Notes under the pieces: generated by a model | Told to the model about the DNA's origin: nothing | What the model saw: only the letters and a program-made list of their open reading frames with translations | Database searches by the model: none | Translations under genes and position numbers: made by a program | Shown: positions 8,649-17,980 of the stretch, piece after piece | How positions within the stretch are numbered: position 1 is the stretch's first letter | How the letters are laid out: each line of letters starts with the position of its first letter | Assembly (NCBI RefSeq): GCF_023715745.1 | Contig: NZ_JAMBOV010000002.1 | Span: 62,001 to 126,000, forward strand | Direction of reading: 5' to 3' | Length of the DNA: 64,000 nt | Origin: Microbacterium oleivorans | Lineage (GTDB): Bacteria; Actinomycetota; Actinomycetes; Actinomycetales; Microbacteriaceae

Positions 8649-9580
8649 CCGGTCTGATGTCGGGTCCGACGGGCGCCGCCGCGTCGGCGGAGGGGCGGGA
8701 TCCGGCATCCGCGAAGGACCCCGTCGACACGGCCGCCCCGCAGCGCCGACGTCGGCCGAAGGTGTCGCGGATCGTGTCGATCGCGCTCCTCGTGGTCGTC
8801 ACGATCGCCTTCGCGTACCCGTTCGTCTGGCTCGTGAGCGCGTCGTTCAAGCCACGCGGCGAGGTGTTCGACAACAAGCTCGTCCCCGACACGTTCACGC
8901 TCGAGAACTACGGCCAGGTCTGGCAGGAGGCGCCGCTGGCGCTCTGGCTCGTGAACACGCTCGTGGTGACGGTCCTGGCAGCGGTCACGGTGACGATCTC
9001 GAGTTCGATGGTCGCGTGGGGCTTCGCCTATTTCCGCTTCCGTGGTCGGAACGTCCTCTTCGGGCTGGTGCTCGCGTCGATGATGCTGCCCGGTGCGGTG
9101 ACGATGATCCCGACGTTCCTCATCTGGAACTCGCTCGGGTTCGTCGGCACCCTCGTCCCGATGTGGGCGCAGAACCTGTTCGCGAGCGCGTTCTACGTCT
9201 TCCTGCTGCGGCAGTTCATCCTCACCCTGCCGCGCGAGCTGTTCGAGGCCGCGCGCGTGGACGGGGCGAGTCAGTGGGCGGTCTTCTGGCGCATCGCGGT
9301 GCCGCTGCTGCGGCCGACCCTCGCGGTCGTGCTCGTCTTCGAGGTGCAGGCGGCGTGGACCGACCTGATGCGCGGGCTCATCTACCTGCGCGACTCGTCG
9401 ACGTTCACGATCCCGCGGGGGCTCAAGTCGCTCGTCGACGCCTTCGGCTTCGGCGGGGAGTGGCACTGGGAGATCATCGTGACGGCGAGCGTCATCGCGA
9501 CGGTGCCGATGATCCTCGTGTTCTTCCTCGCGCAGAAGCAGATCATCCGCGGCATCAGCACGTCAGGGCTGAAGGGCTGA
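8645..9580 (+). CDS. Sugar ABC transporter permease, MalG type
   Basis: A 311-residue membrane protein. The N-terminal 40 residues are polar; six membrane segments follow, with the first around VSIALLVVVTIAFAYPFVWL. EAA loop: RELFEAARVDGASQWAVFWRIAVP. It ends with the usual MalG-type QKQIIRGISTSGLKG. Start ATG 8645 overlaps the previous stop. No ATP-binding gene follows; as in many actinobacteria a shared MsiK-like ATPase elsewhere may energise the pair (inference). It converges on metX with 3 nt between the stops. Confidence 0.92.
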   Translation: MTGLMSGPTGAAASAEGRDPASAKDPVDTAAPQRRRRPKVSRIVSIALLVVVTIAFAYPFVWLVSASFKPRGEVFDNKLVPDTFTLENYGQVWQEAPLALWLVNTLVVTVLAAVTVTISSSMVAWGFAYFRFRGRNVLFGLVLASMMLPGAVTMIPTFLIWNSLGFVGTLVPMWAQNLFASAFYVFLLRQFILTLPRELFEAARVDGASQWAVFWRIAVPLLRPTLAVVLVFEVQAAWTDLMRGLIYLRDSSTFTIPRGLKSLVDAFGFGGEWHWEIIVTASVIATVPMILVFFLAQKQIIRGISTSGLKG

Positions 9581-9583
9581 ACA

Positions 9584-10786
9584 TCAGCTCTCGAGGAGGC
9601 GGCGCAGGTGCCGGCCGACGGGCTCGGTCTCGATCAGGAACCCGTCATGGCCGAAGTCGCTGTGCAGGACGACGGTGCCCTCGTCGATCGTGGTGCGGAT
9701 GCCGCGGCTGATGCGGTGCTGCCCCTCCACCGGGAACAGCCGGTCGCTGTCGATGCCGAGCACGAGGGTGCGCGCCGTCACGCGGGCGAGCGCGTCCTCG
9801 ACACCGCCTCGGCCCCGCCCGACGTCGTGGGAGTTCATCGCCTCGACGAGGCTCAGGTAGGAGTTCGCGTCGAAACGGCGGGTGAAGCGGTTGCCGTGGA
9901 AGTCGAGGTAGCTCTCGACGGCGTACCGGCCGCCCTCGCCGAACGGGCTCTTGTCGGACTGCCATGACCGCTGGAAGCGTTGATTGAGTTCGACCGGGGT
10001 GCGGTAGTTGAGCAGGGCCATGCGCCGCGCGAGCGACAGGCCGCGGTGCGGGCCGTCGCCGTCCGGCGCGTCGTAGTAGTGTCCACCGGCGAAGCGCGGG
10101 TCCATCTGGATGGCCGCCAGCTGCACGGAGTTGAGCGCGACCTGATCGGCTGTCGTCGTCGGCGGCGAGCACAGGACGGCGAGGCGCTCGACCCGCTCAG
10201 GGTGCGTGACCGCCCACTCCAGGGCGTGCATACCGCCCATGGAGCCGCCGACCACTCCCGCCCAGACGTCGATGCCGAGCGCGTCGGCCAGCATGACCTG
10301 CGCGGCGACCTGGTCGCGGATCGTGAGGAAGGGGAAGCGGGAGGCCCATTCGTAGCCGTCGGGAGCGATGCTGGCGGGCCCGGTCGACCCCTGGCATCCG
10401 CCCAGGATGTTCGGCGCCACGACGAACCACCGGTCCGTGTCGATCGCGGCTCCGGGACCCACGACGTCGCCCCACCAGCCCTCGGTCGCGTGCCCCGGGC
10501 CCGCCCCGCCGCGCACGTGGCTGTCGCCGGTGAGGGCGTGCAGGATCAGCACGGCGTTGTCGCGGGCAGGGGAGAGCTCGCCCCACGTCTCATAGGCGAG
10601 ACGGATGCCGGGCAGGCTCGCGCCGCCCTCGGTGGCGAACGCGCCGAACTGTGCGAATCGGCGCTCGCCGACCGGGTCGCCGTCTCGCCACGCCCCGGTC
10701 GCGGGAGGGCGCCCCAGCAGCAGCCGCGCATCGGCCTCGGTCACGGGCGCCGAGGGCACCGTGTCCTCCGAGGTCTGCCAGTCCAT
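9584..10786 (-). CDS. metX: Homoserine O-acetyltransferase
   Basis: Transfers acetyl from acetyl-CoA to homoserine, first committed step to methionine. The 400-residue alpha/beta hydrolase fold shows HALTGDSH at 83-90, the nucleophile Ser182 in GGSMGGMHALEW, the Asp in LGIDSDRLFP and the His in SDFGHDGF near the end. The frame extends 19 codons further up, but ATG 10786 is supported by family length and by GACAAT (10793-10798, complement) 6 nt ahead. It lies downstream of metY on the same strand, with a hairpin between them. Confidence 0.93.
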   Translation of the reverse strand: MDWQTSEDTVPSAPVTEADARLLLGRPPATGAWRDGDPVGERRFAQFGAFATEGGASLPGIRLAYETWGELSPARDNAVLILHALTGDSHVRGGAGPGHATEGWWGDVVGPGAAIDTDRWFVVAPNILGGCQGSTGPASIAPDGYEWASRFPFLTIRDQVAAQVMLADALGIDVWAGVVGGSMGGMHALEWAVTHPERVERLAVLCSPPTTTADQVALNSVQLAAIQMDPRFAGGHYYDAPDGDGPHRGLSLARRMALLNYRTPVELNQRFQRSWQSDKSPFGEGGRYAVESYLDFHGNRFTRRFDANSYLSLVEAMNSHDVGRGRGGVEDALARVTARTLVLGIDSDRLFPVEGQHRISRGIRTTIDEGTVVLHSDFGHDGFLIETEPVGRHLRRLLES

Positions 10787-10837
10787 GTCTCCATTGTCCC
10801 GGGTGGGTCGAGGACCTGGCGGAGTGTTACGGACGCA

Positions 10838-10874
10838 CGACACCCCGCCGCGGGCGGACCCGGGCGGGGTGTCG
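10838..10874 (-). terminator. Hairpin after metY
   Basis: The 12-base arms 10838-10849 and 10863-10874 are perfectly complementary (CGACACCCCGCC against its reverse complement) around a 13-base loop. It sits about 20 nt past the metY stop and before metX. There is no U-tract, as often in high-G+C actinobacteria; it may end or reduce read-through from metY into metX. Confidence 0.6.
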
Positions 10875-10894
10875 GTCTCCTGAGGAGGGGAGGA

Positions 10895-12217
10895 TCAGGC
10901 GCGCGCCGCCTCCGAGACGCGTCGCGCGGCGGCCAAGGCCTGCTCGAGGTCGGCCTTCAGGTCGTCGATGTTCTCGAGACCGACCGACAGGCGCACGAGA
11001 CCCGGCGTGACACCGGAGGTGAGCTGCTGCTCCGGGGTCAGCTGCGAGTGCGTCGTGGATGCGGGGTGGATGACGAGCGAGCGCACGTCGCCGATGTTCG
11101 CCAGGTGGCTGAACAGGGTCAGTGCGTTGACGAACTCGCGGCCCGCGCCGACACCGCCCTTGAGTTCGAACGAGAGCACCGCGCCGACACCCTTCGGGGC
11201 GTAGCGGTTGGCCGCGGCGTACCACGGCGAGGTCGGGAGCCCCGAGTAGTTCACCGAGGCGACGTCGGGGTGGTTCTCGAGCCACTCGGCGATCTCCTGC
11301 GCGTTCTGCACGTGACGCTCGATGCGCAGCGACAGCGTCTCGACGCCCTGGATGAGGTTCCACGCGCTCTGCGGCGAGATCGCCGAGCCCAGGTCGCGCA
11401 GCAGCTGCACGCGCGCCTTGATGATGTAGGCGAGGGCGTCGCCGACGGCGGCGGTGTAGACCGCGCCGTGGTACGACTCGTCGGGCGTCGTCAGCCCGGG
11501 GAAGCGCTCGGAGTGCTCGGACCACGGGAACGAACCGCCGTCGATGATCGCGCCGCCGATGGTCGTGCCGTGGCCGCCGAGGAACTTCGTCACCGAGTGG
11601 ACGACGATGTCGGCGCCGTGCTCGAAGGGACGGATGAGGTAGGGCGTCGCGATCGTGTTGTCGACGATGAGCGGCACACCGGCCTCGTGGGCGACGTCGG
11701 CGACGGTGCGGATGTCGAGGACGTTGATCTTCGGGTTGCCGATCGTCTCGGCGAAGAACAGCTTCGTGTTCGGGCGGACCGCGCGGCGCCACTCCTCGAC
11801 GTCGTCCTGGTTCTCGACGAACGTCGTCTCGATGCCGAGCTTGGCGAGCGTGTACTTGAAGAGGTTGTAGGTGCCGCCGTAGATCGAGCTCGACGAGACG
11901 ATGTGGTCACCGGCCTGCGCGATGTTGAGGACGGCGAACGTCTCGGCCGCCTGACCCGAGGCGACGAGGAGGGCGCCGGTGCCGCCCTCGAGGCCCGCGA
12001 GGCGCTGCTCCAGGACATCCTGCGTGGGGTTCTGGATGCGCGTGTAGATGTTGCCGAACTCCGCCAGTGCGAAGAGGTTCGCGGCGTGGTCGGCGCTGTC
12101 GAAGACGTACGACGTCGTCTGGTAGATGGGGGTGGCGCGGGCCTTGGTGACCGGGTCCGGAGCGGCGCCGGTGTGGATCTGCTTGGTCTCGAAGCGCCAG
12201 TTCTCGGGTGCGGACAT
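10895..12217 (-). CDS. metY: O-acetylhomoserine sulfhydrylase
   Basis: PLP enzyme that condenses O-acetylhomoserine with sulfide to give homocysteine. The 440-residue protein starts [17 protein letters not shown], shows the phosphate-binding ASGQAAE at 87-93, the [18 protein letters not shown] loop, the PLP-ring Asp in VDNT (185-188) and the Schiff-base lysine at about 211 in [12 protein letters not shown]. The start is ATG 12217 with GGAG 6 nt upstream, though the frame stays open much further. It pairs with metX for direct sulfhydrylation. Confidence 0.95.
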   Translation of the reverse strand: MSAPENWRFETKQIHTGAAPDPVTKARATPIYQTTSYVFDSADHAANLFALAEFGNIYTRIQNPTQDVLEQRLAGLEGGTGALLVASGQAAETFAVLNIAQAGDHIVSSSSIYGGTYNLFKYTLAKLGIETTFVENQDDVEEWRRAVRPNTKLFFAETIGNPKINVLDIRTVADVAHEAGVPLIVDNTIATPYLIRPFEHGADIVVHSVTKFLGGHGTTIGGAIIDGGSFPWSEHSERFPGLTTPDESYHGAVYTAAVGDALAYIIKARVQLLRDLGSAISPQSAWNLIQGVETLSLRIERHVQNAQEIAEWLENHPDVASVNYSGLPTSPWYAAANRYAPKGVGAVLSFELKGGVGAGREFVNALTLFSHLANIGDVRSLVIHPASTTHSQLTPEQQLTSGVTPGLVRLSVGLENIDDLKADLEQALAAARRVSEAARA

Positions 12218-12246
12218 GACGGGCTCCCTGCGTGAGTGGACGGTGG

Positions 12247-12267
12247 GTGTGACGGCCCGTGTGACGG
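12247..12267 (-). repeat. Direct repeat ahead of metY
   Basis: GTGTGACGG occurs at 12247-12255 and again at 12259-12267 (plus-strand reading), a 12-bp period, 30-50 bp before the metY start and downstream of a candidate -10 (TAACGT on the minus strand near 12290). It could be an operator for a methionine or sulfur regulator; this is inference. Confidence 0.35.
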
Positions 12268-12382
12268 ATGCCGCGGGCTCGACACCGACGTTACGAGCCG
12301 TCCCCCGCCGGGACAACGGATCGGACACGCGACGTAACCTGGCGTGCTCCCGGCCTCCGCGGGAGTGGCTAGCGTGGACGAC

Positions 12383-13168
12383 ATGGCGAATCGACGTGCA
12401 GTGGTGACCGGAGCGAGCTCGGGGATCGGCGAGGCGGTCGTACGCGACCTCCGCGCGAGGGGCTGGGACGTCGTGGGTGTCGCCCGCCGTGCGGCGCGAC
12501 TGGAGGCCCTCGACGCCGAGGTCGGGTCGCGCTCGTACGCCGCCGACCTCACGAGCGAGGCGGACGTCGCCGCTCTCGCGGCGCACCTCGCCGACACAGG
12601 CCCTGTTCACGCCCTCGTCCACGTCGCGGGCGGAGCGCGCGGCACACAGCGGGTCGAGGACGGCGATGCGGCCGACTGGCGGTGGATGTTCGAGGCGAAC
12701 GTCCTGTCGGCGCAGCTGCTCACGGCGGCGCTGCTGCCGCTCCTGCGCCGTGCCGCCGAAGCCGACGGGCACGCCGACACGGTCTACGTCACCTCGACCG
12801 CTGCGCAGACCGCCTACCCCGGTGGAGCGGGGTACAACGCGGCGAAGGCGGGGGAGTCGATGCTCGTCCACGCGCTCCGACTCGAGCTGAACGGCGAGCC
12901 GATCCGCGTCGTCGAGATCGCCCCCGGGATGGTGCAGACCGAGGAGTTCTCCCTCAACCGCCTCGGCGGTGACCGCGCCGCGGCCGAGAAGGTCTACGAC
13001 GGCGTCGAGGAACCGCTGACCGCGGCCGACGTCGCCGACGTCATCGGCTACGCCCTGGGCGCGCCGGGCCACGTGAACCTCGACCTCGTCACGATGCGTC
13101 CGGTCGCCCAATCGGCGCAGCACCTGCTGGCGCGCGGGCGGCTGCGCCCCCGCAGCGACATCGACTGA
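12383..13168 (+). CDS. Short-chain dehydrogenase/reductase
   Basis: A 261-residue classical SDR. NAD(P)-binding TGASSGIG at residues 9-16, VAGG at 81-84, catalytic Ser138, Tyr151 and Lys155 (YNAAK). ARR following the second strand suggests an NADP preference. The start ATG 12383 is chosen because TAGCGT at 12370-12375 lies 7 nt upstream (leaderless); a GTG 9 nt earlier is possible. It resembles YdfG-like serine/3-hydroxy-acid dehydrogenases but the substrate is not certain. Converges on the MFS gene with 6 nt between stops. Confidence 0.85.
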   Translation: MANRRAVVTGASSGIGEAVVRDLRARGWDVVGVARRAARLEALDAEVGSRSYAADLTSEADVAALAAHLADTGPVHALVHVAGGARGTQRVEDGDAADWRWMFEANVLSAQLLTAALLPLLRRAAEADGHADTVYVTSTAAQTAYPGGAGYNAAKAGESMLVHALRLELNGEPIRVVEIAPGMVQTEEFSLNRLGGDRAAAEKVYDGVEEPLTAADVADVIGYALGAPGHVNLDLVTMRPVAQSAQHLLARGRLRPRSDID

Positions 13169-13174
13169 CCGGAT

Positions 13175-14662
13175 TCAGCCGGACGGCGGGCCGTCGGCGA
13201 ACGCCACGCGCGGCACGAAGACCAGCAGCACCGCGGCGAGGAATCCGCCTGCCGCGCAGATCGCCCACACGGTGAGGTAGCCGCCGAGCGAGCTCGCGGT
13301 CTGCCCGGCGACACTCCCCGCCCCCGCGGCGAGCACCACACCGAAGACCGCGGACGAGAACGCGCCGCCGATCGTCTTCGTGGTGTTGGTCATCCCCGAT
13401 GCCTCGCCGGTCTTGCCGAAAGGCGCGGCTGCCGCAGCGGCGGCGGGCATGGCGCCGACGAGGGCGCCGCATCCGATGCCGGCGATCGACAGGTTCAGCA
13501 GCACCTGCCAGACCTCGAGGTGGAACGGCAGGAACAGGGCGTAGCCGACACCCACGAGAGCGGCGGCGACGATGAGAGCGAGCCGGGGACTGATGCGACG
13601 TGACGTGACAGCGAACAGCACGGCTCCGACGATGAGCGACACGAGGTAGATCCCGATGACGTAGGAGCGTTCCGTCGCATCCAGGCCGAGCCCGTATCCG
13701 AGCGACGAATCGGTCCCGGCGTACGTCGAGAGGGGCCCCTGCGCGCCGAGCAGGCTGATGCCGATGAGGAACGCCGTCGTCTGCACGGGCCACATGTCGG
13801 GGCGCGCGAGGACCCGCACGTCGATCACCGGGTAGGCGTGACCCCGCTCATGGCGGACGAACCAGACGAGGACACCCACGCCGATCACGCCGAGCGCGGC
13901 GACCAGCAGCCAGGCGAAGCCGCCCAGTCGCAGCTCGCCGATCAGCCGCATCCATGCGAGGGCGCCGGTCACCAGCAGCAGCCCCCAGGCGAGCAGGACG
14001 ACGCCCCACGTGTCGAGGCGGCGCTCGCCGCTGGGGGTCGACTCGGGCACGAAGAGCCAGATGACGACCGCGATGAGCGACACCGCGATCGCCGGCACCA
14101 TGAGCGTGAGGGCCAGATCGCCCGTCGCCGCGTAGATCCGGCCCGCCGCCAGCGCCCCCATGATCGCCCCGGCCTCGAGGCCGACGACCAGCAGACCGGC
14201 CGCGCGGCGGGTCATCGACACTCCGCGGTTCTGCTGCCGGCCGCGTTCGAAGATGAGCGCGATCTCGAGCGGCAGCCAGACGACGTAGAACCCCTGCAGC
14301 GACCAGAACAGCAGGAAGGTCCAGAACGAGTCGGCGAAGACGAGCCCCCACGAGGCGAGGGCGGTGAGGATGGCGGCGACGAGCAGGATCCGCTTGTGGC
14401 CGAACATGTCGCCGAGCTTCGCGAGGATCGGGACGACGAGGGCGCTCAGCAGCAGCTGACCCGCCTCGAACCAGTTCACGTCGGCGTCGCGGATCCCAAG
14501 CTGGATCACGATGTCGCTGAAGAGGGGCACATAGAACCCCTGCAGGATGCCGCTGACGATCTCGACGCAGATGAACCACCCGATGAGACCGGCGGTGATC
14601 CCCCACGCGGAGGAAGGCAGCGCCGAGGAACGCAGGGTCGAGGAGCGCGCGGAGCCGGTCAC
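13175..14662 (-). CDS. MFS transporter, 14-segment DHA2-like
   Basis: A 495-residue membrane protein with about 14 hydrophobic segments. Motif A is KLGDMFGHKRILL in the loop after segment 2, and motif C is diverged in segment 5 (AGLLVVGLEAGAIMGALAAG). Architecture fits drug or metabolite exporters. GTG start at 14662, with TAGGCT (14670-14675, minus strand) 7 nt upstream: leaderless. It shares the promoter region with the divergent phosphoribosyltransferase gene. Substrate unknown. Confidence 0.82.
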   Translation of the reverse strand: MTGSARSSTLRSSALPSSAWGITAGLIGWFICVEIVSGILQGFYVPLFSDIVIQLGIRDADVNWFEAGQLLLSALVVPILAKLGDMFGHKRILLVAAILTALASWGLVFADSFWTFLLFWSLQGFYVVWLPLEIALIFERGRQQNRGVSMTRRAAGLLVVGLEAGAIMGALAAGRIYAATGDLALTLMVPAIAVSLIAVVIWLFVPESTPSGERRLDTWGVVLLAWGLLLVTGALAWMRLIGELRLGGFAWLLVAALGVIGVGVLVWFVRHERGHAYPVIDVRVLARPDMWPVQTTAFLIGISLLGAQGPLSTYAGTDSSLGYGLGLDATERSYVIGIYLVSLIVGAVLFAVTSRRISPRLALIVAAALVGVGYALFLPFHLEVWQVLLNLSIAGIGCGALVGAMPAAAAAAAPFGKTGEASGMTNTTKTIGGAFSSAVFGVVLAAGAGSVAGQTASSLGGYLTVWAICAAGGFLAAVLLVFVPRVAFADGPPSG

Positions 14663-14734
14663 GAGCGTGAGCCTAGCGCTGCGTCGGCCCGCGCCGGGGA
14701 AGCGGCCGCCCGCACGCCGTAGTCTTGAGGATCC

Positions 14735-15253
14735 ATGGACGAAGGGATGCCGGTGGCCGCCGAACGCGAGACGTTGACCTGGGATGATTTCGGCGGGGCG
14801 ACCCGCGATCTGGCGCGATCGATCATCGCCGACGGGTTCGCTCCCGACATCGTCGTCGCGATCGCCCGCGGGGGCCTGCTGCCCGCCGGCGCGATCGCCT
14901 ATGGGCTCGGCGTGAAGAGCTGCGGCGCCCTCAACGTGGAGTTCTACACGGGCATCGGCACCGTGCTCGACGCGCCGACCCTGCTGCCACCCGACCTCGA
15001 CCTGGGTGCGCTGCCGGGCAAACGCGTCCTGCTGGTCGACGACGTGGCCGACAGCGGCCGCACTCTCGCCCTCGCCGTCAAGATGCTCGGCGAGGCCGGT
15101 GCCGACGTCCGATCGGTGTGCATCTACACGAAGCCCGGATCGATCGCGATGCCCGACTACTCGTGGCGTGAGACCGATCTGTGGATCGACTTCCCGTGGT
15201 CGTTCCGGGGGACCGTGGTCCAGGAGGACCAGGGGCTCCCCGCCGGCGCATGA
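14735..15253 (+). CDS. Phosphoribosyltransferase
   Basis: A 172-residue type I phosphoribosyltransferase. The PRPP-binding loop [14 protein letters not shown] lies around residues 98-111, and the N-terminal [14 protein letters not shown] is the PPi loop of Gpt/Hpt-like enzymes. The end LWIDFPWS matches xanthine-guanine-type proteins, so purine-base salvage is likely but the base is not proven. TAGTCT at 14720-14725 precedes the ATG by 9 nt. It overlaps ung by 4 bp (ATGA). Confidence 0.82.
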   Translation: MDEGMPVAAERETLTWDDFGGATRDLARSIIADGFAPDIVVAIARGGLLPAGAIAYGLGVKSCGALNVEFYTGIGTVLDAPTLLPPDLDLGALPGKRVLLVDDVADSGRTLALAVKMLGEAGADVRSVCIYTKPGSIAMPDYSWRETDLWIDFPWSFRGTVVQEDQGLPAGA

Positions 15254-15936
15254 GCGGGCGCTCGCTCGAGGACCTGGCCGCCGACGGTCTGATCGACCCG
15301 GGGTGGGCGAGGGCGCTCGCCCCCGTCGCCTCCGAGATCGCCGCGCTCGGCGAACGCCTGCGCGCCGACGACCGCGGCTACCTCCCCGAGGGGCGCCATG
15401 TCCTCCGCGCCTTCGCGCAGCCGCTGTCGCAGGTCCGGGTGCTCATCGTCGGGCAGGATCCGTACCCGACCCCGGGGCATCCGATCGGGCTGTCGTTCGC
15501 GGTCGAGCGTCATGTCCGGCCGCTGCCGCGCAGCCTCGGCAACATCTACGCCGAGCTCTCCGCCGACCTCGGCGTCCCGCCGGCGTCCCACGGCGACCTG
15601 TCGGCGTGGACGGAGCAGGGCGTCATGCTCCTCAACCGCGTACTCACCGTCGCACCCGGCCACGCGGGCTCGCATCGCGGCTGGGGCTGGGAACGCGTCA
15701 CGGAGCACGCGATCCGCACGCTCGCAGCCCGACCCGATCCGCTCGTGGCGGTGCTGTGGGGCAAGGATGCCGCCGGCCTCGCGCCGTTGCTCGGAGAGAC
15801 GCCGCGGGTCGAGTCCGCTCATCCGTCCCCGCTGTCGGCGAGGCGGGGCTTCTTCGGCTCGCGGCCGTTCTCACGCGTGAACGCTCTCCTCGAGGCGCAA
15901 GGGGCGGCCCCGGTCGACTGGCGGCTGCCCGACTGA
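15250..15936 (+). CDS. ung: Uracil-DNA glycosylase
   Basis: Removes uracil from DNA by base excision. The 228-residue family-1 enzyme shows [16 protein letters not shown] (water-activating Asp70 in GQDPY, 68-72), LLNRVLTV with the uracil-binding Asn, and the [15 protein letters not shown] minor-groove loop. The PYPTPG variant of the usual PYHGPG is common in actinobacteria. Start ATG 15250 lies in the stop of the phosphoribosyltransferase; the longer frame is ignored. The pairing suggests co-expression of nucleotide salvage and DNA repair. Confidence 0.95.
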   Translation: MSGRSLEDLAADGLIDPGWARALAPVASEIAALGERLRADDRGYLPEGRHVLRAFAQPLSQVRVLIVGQDPYPTPGHPIGLSFAVERHVRPLPRSLGNIYAELSADLGVPPASHGDLSAWTEQGVMLLNRVLTVAPGHAGSHRGWGWERVTEHAIRTLAARPDPLVAVLWGKDAAGLAPLLGETPRVESAHPSPLSARRGFFGSRPFSRVNALLEAQGAAPVDWRLPD

Positions 15937-15951
15937 CCTGCACGAGACCCG

Positions 15952-15963
15952 TATGCTGGCCGC
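15952..15963 (+). promoter_or_regulatory. Leaderless promoter of the GNAT gene
   Basis: TATGCT at 15952-15957 ends 6 nt before the ATG at 15964; no Shine-Dalgarno sequence is present. One of the clearest examples of the leaderless layout in this window. Confidence 0.6.
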
Positions 15964-16587
15964 ATGCTGGAGGACGAGTACGAGCGCGACCGCCGTCGCC
16001 TTCCGCGTCACCTCCGCCGTCGTCCGGAGCCCGAGCGTCAGTTCACATTCGAGCTGCGCCCCGCGGTGCGCACCGACATGCCGGACGTCCGCGAGATCTA
16101 CAACTACTACGTCACCAACTCCGTCGTGACCTTCGACGAGAAGCGGTGGACGCACAAGCAGTGGGTGGAGAAGTTCGACCACCTCACGAAACTGGGGCTG
16201 CCGTTCCTCGTCGCCGTCTCACCGGGCGGACAGATCCTCGGCTACGGCCTCGTGTCGCCGTGGACCGGAAAGAGCGGCTTCCGATACACCGTCGAGAACT
16301 CCATCTACCTGGGTCAGGCGGCGACAGGCAAAGGACTCGGCCGCGCGCTGCTGGAGGCCCTCATCGCCGCGTGCGAGGACAGGGGCATCCGCGAGATGGT
16401 CGCCGTCATCAGCGACAAGGGAGCCGAGGCGTCGCTCGCGCTGCATGAGCGTCTCGGCTTCGTCGAAGTCGGCCGGATGGGGAAGGTCGGCTTCAAGTTC
16501 GGCCGGTCCCTCGGCACGATCTACCTGCAGAAGCACCTGAACCCGAAGAAGAAGGAATCGATCCTCTCGCGCATCCGCGCGCGGTGA
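15964..16587 (+). CDS. GNAT N-acetyltransferase
   Basis: A 207-residue protein. A basic N-terminal stretch of about 25 residues precedes a GNAT domain: RPAVRTDMPDVREIYNYYV, the acetyl-CoA loop QAATGKGLGRALLEALI near residues 118-134, and the end VGRMGKVGFKFGRSLGTIYLQKHL. This last part is like phosphinothricin/methionine-sulfone acetyltransferases, which acetylate small amines such as amino-acid analogues. A lysine/arginine-rich tail follows. The gene is leaderless and ends 1 nt from the converging emfourin gene. Confidence 0.82.
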   Translation: MLEDEYERDRRRLPRHLRRRPEPERQFTFELRPAVRTDMPDVREIYNYYVTNSVVTFDEKRWTHKQWVEKFDHLTKLGLPFLVAVSPGGQILGYGLVSPWTGKSGFRYTVENSIYLGQAATGKGLGRALLEALIAACEDRGIREMVAVISDKGAEASLALHERLGFVEVGRMGKVGFKFGRSLGTIYLQKHLNPKKKESILSRIRAR

Positions 16588-16588
16588 G

Positions 16589-16897
16589 TCAGGTCGCCGG
16601 GACGCTCTCGCCGTCGGTCCGCACCCGCTCGATGAGCTCACGCCAGGGTCCCGCGGCGTCGCTCTCCCCGAGCGATGCGCGGCGGTCGCAGGAGCTGCCG
16701 GCGACGGCCACCTCCCACGAGAATCGGTCGGCCCCCGGGGCGGATGCCGCAGGCTGCTCCCACGGGCACGCCTCGATCAGCGGCATCCAGTCGCCGGCGT
16801 CCTGATTCGCGATCTCGACACGCCACGCACGACGGAGTCCCGCGAAGCCGCCGCTGCGCACGACGACGATCGTCAGCGGTTCAGCGGGCTGGCTCAT
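16589..16897 (-). CDS. Emfourin-like inhibitor of protealysin-type protease
   Basis: A 102-residue acidic soluble protein directly after, and overlapping by 17 bp, an M4 protease gene. The pattern LTIVVVRSGGFAGLRRAWRV with a later W-rich DWMPLIEACPW matches emfourin, the slow tight-binding protein inhibitor encoded beside protealysin-like proteases. The start ATG 16897 is chosen because homology begins there; GGAGG is immediately adjacent, so coupling to the protease reading is likely. Identification rests on context plus the short motif. Confidence 0.75.
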   Translation of the reverse strand: MSQPAEPLTIVVVRSGGFAGLRRAWRVEIANQDAGDWMPLIEACPWEQPAASAPGADRFSWEVAVAGSSCDRRASLGESDAAGPWRELIERVRTDGESVPAT

Positions 16898-17939
16898 CCT
16901 CCACGACTCCGACGCTCGCCCACGCGGTGCGGACGGCGACGGCCTCCTCCGAATCCTCACCGTACTCCCGCGCGGCGGTGTCGGCGGTGGCCTTCGCGAA
17001 CTGCGCGAAGGTGGCGGCGGGGGAAAGCACCCCCGAGGTCAGCGTCAGGTACCAGACGCGGCCCGCGCGCTCCCAGGCGTAGCCGCCGAGAGCCGTCGCG
17101 ACCAGGTGGAACGCCTTGTTCGGGATGCCGGAGTTGATGTGCACGCCGCCGTTGTCGCCCGAGGTCTCCACGAAGTCGCGCATGTGGGAGGGCTGCGGGT
17201 CCTTGCCGAGCACGTCGTCGTCGTAGGCCGTGCCCGGGGCGGCGAGCGAGCGCAGCGCCGAACCCGTGACGGCCTCGGTGAAGATCTCGGAGCCGACGAG
17301 CCAGCTGGCGACGTCCGCCGTCTGGCCGCGGTGGTGCTGGTCGGTGAGCGCCCCGAAGACGTCGGCGATCGACTCGTTGAGCGCACCGGACTGTCCCGAG
17401 TAGTCGAGGCCGCCGGCGCTCTCGATGACCCCGTGCCCCAGCTCGTGGGCGATGACGCTCAGCGAGCGGGTGAAGCCCGCGAACACCTCGCCGTCGCCGT
17501 CGCCGAAGACCATGCGCTCGCCGTCCCAGAACGCGTTGTCGTACGCCCGGCCGTAGTGCACGGTGGCCGCGAGCGAACCGCTGCGGCCGTCGAGACCGAC
17601 CCGCTCGAAGGCCTCCCACAGGAAGGTGAAGGTCGCGCCGAGCCCGTCGTATGCCTCGTCGACCGCGGTGTCACCGGTCGGCGCGGCGCCCTCGGCGCGG
17701 GCGGGTGTGCCGGGCAGCTCCTCGCGGCCCTGCGCGTCGGAGATCAGCCGGTCGGGGTCGGGTGCCGCCGACACGACGAGGGCGTCGCCGTCGACGGACA
17801 GATCGAGGTGCGCACGCATCGGCGCATAGGCGCGCGGGACGGCGAGGGTCGCGCGGGCGGCGGCGACGGCGTGCGGGAATCGTTCGGCCGGAGCGGCCGC
17901 GAGACGGGCGAGCAGGTACGGCGGGACGATGGCGTGCAT
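16881..17939 (-). CDS. Protealysin-like M4 metalloprotease
   Basis: A 352-residue zinc protease. HELGH at 165-169 and Glu189 in NESIAD are the zinc ligands and catalytic residues of thermolysin-type enzymes; His267 in GVHINSG is the transition-state histidine. There is no signal peptide. The N-terminus [11 protein letters not shown] is the short propeptide motif (PPYxL) of protealysin-like proteases, which act inside the cell or leave by a non-classical route. Leaderless: TAGCGT (17946-17951, minus) is 6 nt before the ATG. The emfourin gene follows in the same transcript and should restrain it. Confidence 0.92.
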   Translation of the reverse strand: MHAIVPPYLLARLAAAPAERFPHAVAAARATLAVPRAYAPMRAHLDLSVDGDALVVSAAPDPDRLISDAQGREELPGTPARAEGAAPTGDTAVDEAYDGLGATFTFLWEAFERVGLDGRSGSLAATVHYGRAYDNAFWDGERMVFGDGDGEVFAGFTRSLSVIAHELGHGVIESAGGLDYSGQSGALNESIADVFGALTDQHHRGQTADVASWLVGSEIFTEAVTGSALRSLAAPGTAYDDDVLGKDPQPSHMRDFVETSGDNGGVHINSGIPNKAFHLVATALGGYAWERAGRVWYLTLTSGVLSPAATFAQFAKATADTAAREYGEDSEEAVAVRTAWASVGVVEDEPAR

Positions 17940-17980
17940 GCGGCCACGCTAGTCGCCGGCGCCGACACCGGGGCCGCGTG

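Noticed and set aside
12218..12300. SAM riboswitch before metY
   Set aside because: I could not find the conserved cores of SAM-I, SAM-II or SAM-IV RNAs; only a direct repeat is visible.
12218..13123. Long upstream extension of metY
   Set aside because: It is antisense to the SDR gene, and ATG 12217 has a good ribosome site and matches the family start.
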